Source: Phyto melanocephala (taxonomy: Eukaryota; Arthropoda; Insecta; Diptera; Rhinophoridae). From it: a DNA stretch of 64,000 nt. How positions within the stretch are numbered: position 1 is the stretch's first letter; every line of letters starts with the position of its first letter. Shown in pieces: positions 36,178 to 47,070 of this stretch. The stretch is taken from assembly GCA_941918925.1 (NCBI GenBank), contig OW799237.1, forward strand, positions 1,283,201 through 1,347,200. The letters are read 5' to 3'. Below the pieces are notes generated by a model, which saw nothing but the letters and a program-made list of their open reading frames with translations, had not been told where the DNA came from and did not search any database. A program made the position numbers and the translations under genes.

Positions 36178-37251
36178 TTAACCCTTTGGCTACTGCAGGA
36201 ACACTGGTGTCCCAAAGCATGTTAATTTGGCCTCGATAGCCATCAATCCCATAAAAAGTCCAGCATTCCAGACCCGATTAGTAAATATGAACATTTGCTG
36301 TATACCATTGCCTACCTATCGACTGGAATCGAATCAAATTTAGACAACATTTATATAAAAAAGGTTTATTTTAAAGAATTGGTTTTGTTTTGAAAATAGA
36401 ATACTGCGCGGATAGTTGTAAATAAACAAAAATATTCATATAAATTTTTAAACGTATGTGTTGGAACAGGGTTCTGCAATGGAACACATATGTATATTTG
36501 CCACGCAGTTATATGTTTATTAGACGATGTTTTACACCAAAAAATAGGGACACCAAATTAATCCTTTCTTCCCAAAAATCTATTGCAGAAAATATTTTAC
36601 TTTACTCATCTTGCTAAGAAATTTTTCGTAAATCATTTCCCAGAAGCATATCTTTGTATATCACTCAGTGCACTAACAAACGGCTCAAGGAAGTATCTAT
36701 ATCAGCATCAAACAGGAAAAAACTTATTAAAATAGACTCTAGTAAAATCGATATAATACTTAAAAGACTATTGGTTAAATCATTATTCATTACACAACAA
36801 ATCTCTAAAATCAGTTATATCACGTGAGCGCTTTGAGCAGACAATGTCTTAACTATATTTTGTCACTCTACACAAATGTGCAGATGCCGGTAAGACCTGC
36901 TACATGCACGATTTCATATATCGCTTCACTCGGAGTTGAATGGAAAAAAACTGTACTTGAATGTTTTTATTGAAACTGCTGAGTCGCTAATTGAAAAATG
37001 TAAAGAACTAACTGCATACAAATGATCTGGTCGGCTTGGAAGCCCATCAAATATGTTTAAAAGCCATGTGAAGCATGAACTATTATTTGCCTCTCATAGA
37101 GGAGTCTCATATATTTGCATCGAAAAATTCAAAAAAATTATAAATAAAATTTTATCGAGGATGGAAATTACCGCTATGTAAAAATTGTTTCGCCCCACGA
37201 AAGAAATTGTGTATGCGAAGGCCCTGCAAAAGTCGTAGAGAACGGGTTAAT
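36178..37251 (+). mobile_element. piggyBac-like transposon remnant flanked by TTAA
   Basis: Body 36182-37247, with TTAA at 36178-36181 and 37248-37251. The ends start CCCTTTGGCTAC and, on the other side, CCCGTTCTCTAC, each followed shortly by TGCAGG, matching the CCC-type piggyBac ends. Plus-strand frames hold transposase remnants: KSVISRERFEQTMS (the MSRxRFExxM block), AGKTCYMHDFI (the KTGY..dFI block) and NGKKLYLNVFIETAESLIEK (the DNFFTS..L..L block). At about 1.07 kb it is far shorter than a full element, with internal deletions and stops. Confidence 0.7.
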
Positions 37252-37440
37252 ATCAATATTTTCTGAATTAAAATAATTTGTGCTGGACAAAATTTAAAAA
37301 CAGCAGACTTTTAAAATATTTTCTAGTTTTTAACTGCCAGCTGTTTAGTGTTTTAGCCAGCTGAATATGTATTTATTGTCTTAATTCGCTTAAAATTATT
37401 ATTTATTGAATTTCTTATTTTGTCGAATTTTTCTGTTTAA
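37252..37440. other. Short AT-rich spacer
   Basis: Between the piggyBac remnant and the right inverted arm. It contains two CAGCTG/CAGCTGAA motifs near 37335-37365. No gene is visible. Confidence 0.4.
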
Positions 37441-37661
37441 ACTAATATTTAAATTTTTAATCAAGCCTGAGTTCATATTAACATTTTTTATTTTTACAAA
37501 GGATTTTTAATTGTGATAAATGAAAGAATAATTCTGAAAAATTATATTTTTACCGACACTAGCCGAGTGGAATGCATTTTCTAAACCAGCTACGATTTCA
37601 TCATCAGCACTCTTTGATCGGTGGTTACATGTTGGTTGTAAATATCATCCATTCAACTCCC
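37441..37661 (-). repeat. Right arm of the ~230-bp inverted repeat with a hammerhead-like motif
   Basis: Reverse-complement partner of 34851-35094, with most bases conserved and no poly(A) expansion. The outer border is at caactccc (37661); beyond it the two arms differ. It carries the second hammerhead-like motif at 37552-37622. Confidence 0.8.
37552..37622 (-). ncRNA. Hammerhead ribozyme-like motif (type I), copy 2
   Basis: Exactly 71 nt like copy 1, with only two substitutions. Stem I (ACCGA/TCGGT outer, GAGTG/CACTC inner), the CTGATGA core, GAAA and the short stem III are all kept. One change lies in the stem I internal loop. The other turns the C before GAAA into A. In this copy the otherwise extra T after CTGATGA can pair with that A, leaving a bulged G instead. 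The predicted cut site is the same. Confidence 0.6.
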
Positions 37662-37703
37662 GGGACTTAAGTTAATTGAATTCGGTAACTCCTTTTTGTG
37701 TTT

Positions 37704-38604
37704 CTTTTTTCCAGACCTGGGGGATCTCAATTACATTTCAATTACAATTACAATTACATGTAATTTGTAATTGAGGTAGTCTAAATTACAATTACAAGTA
37801 ATTGTAATTGAAAGTAAGGACTTAACTCAATTACAATAAAATGTAATTGTAATTGAAAAATGTCAATTACAATTACTTGTAATTGTAATTGAAAAAAATC
37901 AAATACACATTACATGTAATTGTAATTGAAAATGTTCAATTACTAATTACAAGTAATTGTAATTGTAATTAATCAACAAATAATTACTTGTAATTGAACA
38001 AAATTCAATTACATTTTTAAAACCATAATATAAAACTTAAAATTCTTAAAACGATTTTCTAAATTATATGAAAAAAAATTGTGTTATTTAAAGCAAATAA
38101 TAAATTTTTTTAAATTGGTTCCTTGTCTTAATAATTTTTCAATCAGGTATGTGATGAAAAACGATCGATTTCATTTCGATCATTATTTAAATTTCAATTC
38201 GGACGTGTTCGTAACATTTTTAAACTGAAAATTATTAAATGGTAAAGACTGGCTTATATAATATGTAATTGATAATTTTTGTAATTAAATACTTTTTTGA
38301 CAATAAATACTTAAAAAAGTAATGATTACTTGTTTTTTTTTTAAATTACTTAATGAAAAATTTGTTTTTCCAATTAAATGTAATTGTAATTGGATTTTTT
38401 TCCAATTACAATTACATGTAATTGTAATTGGAATTTTTGCAATTACAATTACATGTAATTGTAATTTAAGAAAACTTCAATTACAATTACATGTAATTGT
38501 AATTGATTTTTACTTCTTTTTCAATTACAAATACATGTAATTGTGTAATTATAGGTGTAATTAAATACAAAATGTAATTGAGACCCCACAGGTCTGCTTT
38601 TTTC
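37704..38604. mobile_element. Non-autonomous hAT element packed with palindromes
   Basis: Element 37712-38596 (885 bp), flanked by a perfect 8-bp direct repeat CTTTTTTC at 37704-37711 and 38597-38604. The TIRs start CAGACCTG and continue through TCTCAATTACATTT, matching at 25 of 27 positions. An 8-bp duplication and CAG-starting ends are hAT hallmarks. Both flanks of the interior (37735-38015 and 38375-38580) consist of about ten variants of the palindrome CAATTACA-TTACATGTAA-TGTAATTG. A central AT-rich part (38020-38340) is unique. There is no transposase. Confidence 0.9.
37735..38580. repeat. Array of ATTACATGTAAT-type palindromes inside the hAT element
   Basis: Repeated inverted units built from attgtaatt/aattacaat around acatgt, acaagt or acttgt centres. 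Examples lie near 37755, 37795, 37870, 37910, 37950, 37985, 38410, 38450, 38485 and 38530. The right-hand units (38400-38505) are the most regular. They may be subterminal transposase-binding repeats. Confidence 0.9.
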
Positions 38605-41600
38605 ATATATTTTACCACAATGACTTAGATTGAAATTATTATTTATTGCAAAACTTTTTAACAAATATGTTAAGTTAGTTGCTTTAACGTTTAATGTTTC
38701 TAAGAAAAAAGTGAAGTATTTCAGGAATCTTCTTTGCGATAATCTAATAAACATAAATATAACTAAAAGCTTTACTAAGTTTGCTGACTCCATCAAGATA
38801 AATACATTATAATCTTCAGTAACTCCTTAAAAAACATACAATACCACCTTTGAAACACCTTTATTAGATATTTCAAAAAGAAAACGCCTTTATACCAAAA
38901 ACAGGACTTCCAATAACTTAAGCCTGTTAACAGTTTTCAGCAAACTGAATTTTAAATTAGAAGTACTAGCGACCCTTTCATAAATATAAAATAAAATTCT
39001 TTATTTAGGCAATAAATCACATCAACATTTTAATATGATTTGTTTTTATTTATTATTCCATCTAATAATAGTGAACAAATATTACGTTTTTTCTTGCAGT
39101 TATTTCCTTTTAGGCTTTTTAACACATAAAATCAAAAACTCAATAAAATTTTATGTTTCATTCACTCAGCCATACACTCAACTAGTCAGACAGACATACG
39201 AAAACATAAAAAAGTAAGAAAATCTTAAGTGTGGCTGGCTGATGAACGAACAACAAAAAAAAAAAAAAATAACAGTGTGAAATTGTGCGGCATATAAATT
39301 CTATTTGAAAGAGAACGGAAAGAAATAAACAGAAAACACATGAAATTTATAAACAAACACATAAAGAACAGCAAAATTGTGTTGTGTTTATGGCAGTATA
39401 ATGTATTAAAACATAAAATAACACGCACTGTGTTTATAACATTGTATGTGTTATACAATTGACATATGCGTTTATCATGTCAAAGTTTATAAGTAAGTTA
39501 TTCACAACATGAAAATGACTTCATTTTCGAATACCAAAAAAAAAAAACAAAGACGTATCGAAACTATATCGACTAAAACATAAAAAGACCCAGGAGTAGG
39601 AGCTGCTGAAAACTGCTTAAAAAAATAATGACATTTGATTAAACAAAAACGAAAGAAAATTTTCAAAGATATTGAACAGAAGTTGCAAAATGTTAATAGT
39701 GGAAAAAAAAATAAAAAATAAAAAAATTTTTGTAATTTCAAAGAGGGTATGACGACCGAACGATTCTTGTTTAAGTACCTGTTTTACAAATGGCATTAAT
39801 TAGCTGTCAAACTTGACTTGCATTGTCAGCTGACAACTCTAACGAAATTTGCTTAACGAATAACATTTACAGCTGTTTGTATGCCAGTTGTCATTTTGCT
39901 AAAATTTTTTAAGCAACAATAAATTCAACTGATGTTCGATTGCTGTCAATAAATGGCTTAAAAGTGACTTAATGGCAATCACAATTGAAATGCTTCTACT
40001 TTTAATTTTTATACAATTCAGCTAGCTGAACTCCATTTTTTCAATAATCGAAATTCTGTAATTTTTTTTTATAATTTTCGTTGAGACTATACAAGTTAGT
40101 TAAGATGGTATATATGAATGGGTTTAAAATTGAATTGTGTTATCCATATGAATAGCTGATTTACATTTATAATTAAAATTAAACGGTTATTATTAATGAT
40201 TAAGATTTAAAGTTAAAGACACATAATCAATTTATAAAATTTCCTAATATATCATATTGCTTTTGTTATATTCGTTAATTCTTTAGCTCCATTGAAATAT
40301 GTTTAATGATTAAAATAAGTTATTTGTTTCCTAAATTAAAGTGCCATTGAATTCAGCTAGCTGAATTATATTAAAGTCTTTTATTTTGGACATAATTTAA
40401 CTTCAACTTTAACTTATTTGCATTAAAACTTGTTTTTAAAAATCCAAAAATATTAAAGTTAATGTTTAGTAAAACAAATAATTTAACTTAGAATTCACAT
40501 ATTAATGCAAATATTTATTTTAAATTTCTTACAATAAATCGTAAAAAATTATATTCAGCAAATTGATTTTATATTGCATATTTTATCAAAACATTTGTTT
40601 TAATTATTTGAAAATAATATTTAATAACTTAGTGCTAGATTTGTTGGCAATTTTTACTAAATTCAGCGCCTTGTTGTCTTTGACGACTACATATATTTGA
40701 AATTTTTAAAAATCTTAATCATTAAAATTTTTTGAAAAATCTTCAACAATTAAGTTAAAACAATCTTTCAGTTGAATTTGTTATTTGATTGGCTAAATTA
40801 AATATTAATAACTTTTTGACGACTTTAGAACAAAACAAGAAAATTCTTGTACATAAATTAATTTTAAAAGCACTTTCAGCGAGCTGAATTTAATATTATT
40901 TCAAACTAAAAACTTAAGCAATCACTGCAAAACCTTTCCTGTTGCTCGGCTGTCAGTTCAAGAACTTTTGTCTGAGAAAATAAAATTAAATTCAATTCCA
41001 TCTACATGTACATACAAACGTAAGTATGTCTATGTAGTATAAGTGAATGTATGTATGAATGTGTAAACAGTTTTATGCGTTTTATTGTTATTATTGTGCA
41101 TGTTTAGACACTTGTAAATGTTAAAAATTTGACACTTTGCTGCTTTTTTTGTATATATTATTTTGTCTACTTATACAAACAGACATACATATATACACAC
41201 ACAAGCGATATTATAAACAATATACGGTTTCATATTTTCACGTCAACGGAAGGCATGCAATATGACGATAGGCGGTTTATTTATAAGATCTGAAATACAA
41301 ATGTGTAAGAATATAAAGACATTGTCAATTTATTCAAAGAATTATTTGAATTTATTTTGCTTTGTTTATTGATTTAATGCTAGTGTAAATGAAGGATTTA
41401 TATTTTTACTTAAATTTTGCTTTATTTCTTAACAATGGCTCTATAAAACAATTGATTTGTTTGTATTTATTTATTTTTTATATATATTTTTTTTTTTGAT
41501 TATACAAAGACATAATATTTGAACTATATTATTAGGTATGTATTTGTGAGTCCTTTAGAGAAAAATCACTTCATAAAAAAGCTGAACAACATTACAAAAA

Positions 41601-44600
41601 TGGTTTAAAAATAAACTATAAAAAGATTCCGATACCTTTATAACTTGTCAATCAACGTATTGAATTTCATTTCTTTTTCTATTTCTTTTTTAAAACGTAT
41701 TGTGAAAATAGGTTATTTATTATTCATTTTTCGTGTTAAATTAAACTTAAATTCATCTTATATTTTTTAGATTTATAGTGTCACATTACTTAACAAACAA
41801 ATTATTTCATTGCGCAATTCTAAGTGATCAAATAGAACTCAGATTCTCACCGCAAAATAATAGAGTTTAGGGAAATTTAATAGGATTTAGTTAAAATAAG
41901 GTACATTGCTGAGTACCTACTTTATTTTGCCTAAATATTAAAGATTGATTTAAGGTTTAACAGAATTTTAAAACAAAATTTTCTAAAACATAAATGAAAC
42001 CCAGGTAGCTAAGGAGATAAGCCTTAAACGATCTCATCAACTTAAAAAATTTCCTATTTTTGACATCACTATTTCTAAATTTGCTAGATCTTTTTAGGTA
42101 TAAAGTGTATCACAGAATTGACGAAAATCCGAAGTTTAAGGTAACTGACTCATCTAGATCCAAAACTATGAGGTCTTAAAAATCTATCAAAATCATAGAA
42201 ATGTACAAAGTGGTTCTTACTTAATTGCCATTTTTTTTTTTTAATTATCATACGTCAGCAGTTCAAATTGCCTTTGATTTGATACAGAATATAATTTTTT
42301 TTAAAGGTCAAAGTTTATTTTTTGTCTCCTATACGTAAATGGCGACTTTTTTAAAAATTGGAAAAAAGAACATGATTTATATTTCAGGTTCTAAAAATAA
42401 TTCCACTTTGGAATATGTCAGCTTCTTTTAAATATATTTTTTTTTTAAATTTTTAAAAACGTCGCCTGCAGAGATACGTACATATATATAGGCCTCCTAC
42501 CTGTAGGTCGTACAAAATTACCTTTGACCTTTCGATAGAGATAAAAAACGTCTTTGACATATATTTTTTTAAAAATTTTTAAATGCAACCCTACGGTACA
42601 TCCCTTAGCATGTAATTTCCCATACCTAAAAGAATTTCTTCTACTTTACCCCTGAAATATAACTGCTTGCGAGGGAGTAGTTGAATATTGCTTGTGACAT
42701 ACCTGCAAAGACAAGGAAAAATATATTTTATTATTTTAATGCTTGTATAAATACGTTATTAAAAAAACAAATTTATTTGTAAATAAAGTACTCAAACTAG
42801 AAAATATTATTTGTCAACTTAAATCTAAAATGAAAACATAACAAGGCTATATGATGTGGCTCTTTAACAGAAAATTTAACCTCAAAAAGGTCAGCCTGGC
42901 AATACTGGTAATTACTTTAGTAATTCACAATATTCCAGACATTAGCATTCGCATATAAATTATTACAAACTCAAAGTTAAAGTCTCATCAAAAATACCAA
43001 CAACAGTAATCAAATAGACGAGAAAACGTAAGAAAATAAACAAAACTACTTTGAAACTTTTACTTTTCTTTTGAAACAGAAAATTATCATTTAATAGCTT
43101 GTAAACACGTTATGCATGAATTATTCATATGTTTTTAAAATTGCAAAAAATTTTGTTTAGAAGTTTTGCAAACGAAAGAATGATATTATTTGTAAAAGAA
43201 ATTAAGTAGAAAACCAGTGTAATAAAAAAAAAATATATAAATGCGAACAGTGGCAATGTTAACAAAATATTAATTTTTCTTCATTTAATATGTATTGCCA
43301 CAATGTCTGCTCCTTAATTTTTAACAAAAACATAAACTTTAATCCTTAATAATCTTAAGGCAATCTCTTCCTTAACACCGTTTCACGCAAATTTCTTGTT
43401 TTCTTAAGTTCATCATTAGTCTTTTGGTTGAAATAGAAATAGAAAAAAACATTATAAATGGGTTCCTAATTCGAAATCAAGATTGTCATAAATCTTTATT
43501 ATAAATAAAGTAACTCACTCCCTTTCTCTCTCTCTCTCTCTTTTGCTATGACTTCTGTTTTACATTTGCTGGCGAATAATTAATTTTTCATTATGGTATT
43601 ATTAATATTAATCTAGTTCATAATGATTATTAAACACTTTATTGTTTTACATTTCATATTTACATTAGTGACCTACAAAAAAGTTTTTCTGTTTGTAAGG
43701 CTTCTTGAAATGCTTGCAACACACTGAAAAAAAAATAATGAATATTTTTCAAAAATTACTATCAATCAATAATCCATTAAACATTTCTCTCTGTACATAT
43801 TGATTAAGTCAATCAGTTCCTATTGTCATTAGTAAGTATAACCTGTGAAAAGCTTCCTTTCATTAAATGACTGCAAACAAGGTGTAACAAAAATTAAAAC
43901 TTTTTAATAGAAATTCAACATTTCATTTAGGCATTTAAGATAAAACGTACATAGCCAGGCTGTAAACCTAATTCTTAATTTTCCCTTTTCTATGACTTTT
44001 GAAGGATACGAAATAGAAATAGTTTTTCTTTTCATTATGAAAATAAAATATTTAATGTCAAAATGGGTATTATATGTAAGGAAATACATATATTTTTCAT
44101 ATACCAGAACAACAAAAAAATATATTATAAAATTTATCCTTGCATGTCCTTGCAAAAAATTTTTTTTTTCATATTTCAGAATCTTTTTCATTACTTGTCA
44201 AAGTATTATGCATTTTGTGATATCTTTTGTATTGATTTTTTATTTGCGTAAAGTACTACTTTACTACTTGCTAATGCCGAACACTAATACTAATTACATC
44301 CATTTACTTAATCATCTCCAATCTTTAAAACAATTTACCATATCATCTATTAATTCTTGTAATAACCAGTGTAATTAACAATCAAAGCATTTGGTGCTTT
44401 CAAAAGAAGTAAAAAAAAGGCACCACTTAATCCAAACAAAAAAAAAAACACAAAAATCAGCTGAAGCAATTATAAATACAACCAGACCAACAGCAGACCA
44501 AAACGTCTTGTTAAATTTTAATAAAGACTATTACTTACAACAGCCAAATCATTGATTATAATGATTATTTTTACAATTATATCGTTAGAAATTAAAAGCG

Positions 44601-46239
44601 GCGAAAACAGCAACGGAAACCTATATGTAAGGCAATATTTTGTTACATTTAAAATTGCCTACTTTAAGGAGTCTTACTTTGTTCATTTAATTAACAACCC
44701 GAAAAGGAAGAGAAAAAACGAAACAGTTAATATACTAGTTTCTGTTATTTATATGGCTGATGTATTGTTTGGGTATGCAATCAACCCACTTATAGGAATT
44801 AAGGTTAAAAAAACAACAACAACAACAACAAAAAATAAATTTTAATAATGAGTCTTTCGTAGTAATAAATTGCCAAAAAACATGCAAACTTTTATGAATT
44901 TTTATTGATTTTGTTGTGTGAGTGTAACTAAATATAAGACGCAAAACAACAGCGTTATAACAACTAAAAATATAATTCAGCAAAAATGTGCTCTAAGACT
45001 CCACTGGGTGTTATAACAATTATGATAATAATGCTTGTAACTAAGTCTGTGAGATTGTCTGTTTGTACGTTAATCACTTAACCGATTACAAGAGTCCTAA
45101 AACCTTAAAGAGGTCTTACGAGCGCCAGTAGTCTATTTTATGTTTTTTACACTTTTTATTTTATAAAATATATACAGAAAACTGTAAGCACTTAAATTTG
45201 AACTATTTTGTTACATTGTTTTGGCAGTAGTGGAAAGAGTGTTGAGTGCGACTTTCTGCAAGAATGAAATATTTGATAAAAATCTGTTTAATAAAAATCC
45301 ATTCGGGTAGTTGTTGCTTAAATAAGCTGAAAATTGGACTTTGTAAAGGCAAAATTATATTATAATTGTTTGACCTCCAAATTTCCTTCTTTAAAACATA
45401 ATTAAATTCTTAGTAATGTTTGGTTGCTAATAACTTTTATGAAAATATTTCTTCTCTGCCTAAGGTTACATTTATTTAAACAACTTAGTTGTTAATTCAT
45501 TTATCAAAAGAGAACAGAGTAGTAAGTAAGTAAGTAAAAGGTAAGGCAATTATAAACACTGTTATGACTTTTGTTGTTGGTTTTTGTATACAACAGGAAT
45601 TAAGGTCTGTCTCATGTGATAATTGAATGCTTGTAAACTTTTAAACTTTCTTTGATGTAACTTAAACTTTGTTAATATAGTTAACCATTTTGTTTATAAG
45701 TATATATTTTTTTAATTTGCTGTATTAATTCAAATTAAACAAAATCCAATTACAACAAGGATTATTCGTTAACCTCAAAACTAATTACGTTTTCTTAAAT
45801 ATCAAGGTTTTTAAAAATGTATTAAAATAATTAGAATGCATAATTAATGCACATACATTTTTACCTATAAATGGTACGTACCAAAAATAAGTGCAAAACA
45901 TATACATATACACAAAGACGAAATGCCCCTGAGGTCATGAATAGTAGTGCACAGAGATTAAGGGGAGTAATACGCCTTTTTTTACTTAGTGGATTTATGA
46001 AAGAATTTAAACTTTTAATAAAAACAATATGAAAGAAACGACAAATGCTGCTAACAATAAAACTGTAGTAATCATATATCTAAGGTTTTAATTAGTTTTC
46101 TTTTTTGTCTTTATTATCGTTATCATAAACTACCTACGAGCGAAGTGTCAAGTAGAATCTATATGACACCATTTTTATAAGACCCACTATTCGCCTGATT
46201 TGGTTCATTCGGTTCTGAGCTTGCATATCTCAGAGTGGT
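38605..46239. other. AT-rich DNA without a recognisable gene
   Basis: No supported gene across 7.6 kb. It contains the ATTCAGCT motif cluster (40016-40890), a (CT)n tract at about 43521-43541, an (AAC)n tract at about 44811-44830, and a GTAA repeat near 45522-45537. The largest frame (128 codons, 43992-44378) is rich in I/F/Y/K and overlaps a 95-codon frame on the opposite strand, as expected for AT-rich chance frames. Confidence 0.5.
40016..40890. repeat. Cluster of ATTCAGCT / AGCTGAAT motifs
   Basis: Motifs occur at 40016 (ATTCAGCTAGCTGAA), 40350-40367 (an 18-bp perfect palindrome, AATTCAGCTAGCTGAATT), about 40555, 40662, 40768 and 40877. Later spacings are close to 107 bp, so this may be a decayed tandem repeat. 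Similar motifs lie at 13300-13940. Confidence 0.35.
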
Positions 46240-47070
46240 TACCAAGTACATACTGGCTTATCATTCTTTTTCTTTTGACATCTAGGGCATGACATTCAAA
46301 AATAAGGTTTAAAAAAGATTCCTTCTTCTCTACATCCAAACAGCTGAGACAATGGTCGTTCAAGGAAATTTGGAATCAGCTCACGAAATTTTCCCAACAT
46401 TCAGTTATCCGTAACTTGCCATGAACGCCCGATATTTAAAGAGGGCCATAAAAACTTGGCCACTCTATATATATCCAGTCTACACCAGGTTTTCTCAGCT
46501 ATTTCAAGAAAGTGCCTGAAAATCTGGCTTTCAATAGCAATGGAATTACGACTGCATTTATGTAGGTGATATCTAAACCTGATTCCCTTTTGACTAGCTT
46601 ATCTGCCTGCACGTTACCATAGTGGCCCTATGCACAGACTAGAGTAAGATCAGTCAGCTGACAAAGCCGAGATAATCCTTTCCTGTATTAATCGATTAAC
46701 TTAGACGTGGTGGTGTATGACCAAAGTGAGAAGACTGCTGCCTGACTGTCGATAGAAAAGCCAATTTAAACGTGAATATTCTGGTCATTTAGTATTATAG
46801 AGGTAGAAACAATTTTAGCCTGCAATACGCTGCATTGATCCGGAAGACGGAGAGGATAAAGTGCCCTTTTCCCTTAGTTTTCCAGAAACAACACCAGAGC
46901 CAACCCCATAGCTTATCCAAGAACCTTCCGTATAAGCTCTAGTATCGAAGCTCCCTATAACGTAATCTTTATCACCCTCACTCTTAGAGGGAAATAGAAT
47001 TTTAAATGCCCTAAACATATAGAGGGTATCATATTCAGAAGATTGGCTTAAGATCGAAAGCAGCCTGTCC
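46240..47070 (-). pseudogene. Fossil of a non-LTR retrotransposon RNase H and downstream region
   Basis: Minus-strand translation gives AYTEGSWISYGVGSGVVSGK (the YTDGS...GVGAGV start of RNase H) at about 46940. It then gives LCQLTDLTLVCA-GHYGNVQADKLVKR in pieces, the LTLVWVPGHxGxxGNExADELAR block with the GH and AD-L residues. A tail ending HCLSCLDVEKKESF resembles the post-RNase H Cys segment. Stops break every block. This is the most complete of four related fossils in the window, all in this orientation. Confidence 0.75.

Noticed and set aside
37735..38580. Regularly repeated palindromes that could suggest a CRISPR array
   Set aside because: The DNA is eukaryotic, the spacing is irregular, the repeats vary, and TIRs with an 8-bp duplication show it is the interior of a hAT element.
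43992..44378. 128-codon plus-strand frame, the longest outside the transposon
   Set aside because: Its composition is dominated by I, F, Y, K and L as expected from AT-rich DNA. It is opposed by a 95-codon frame on the other strand and has no recognisable motif.
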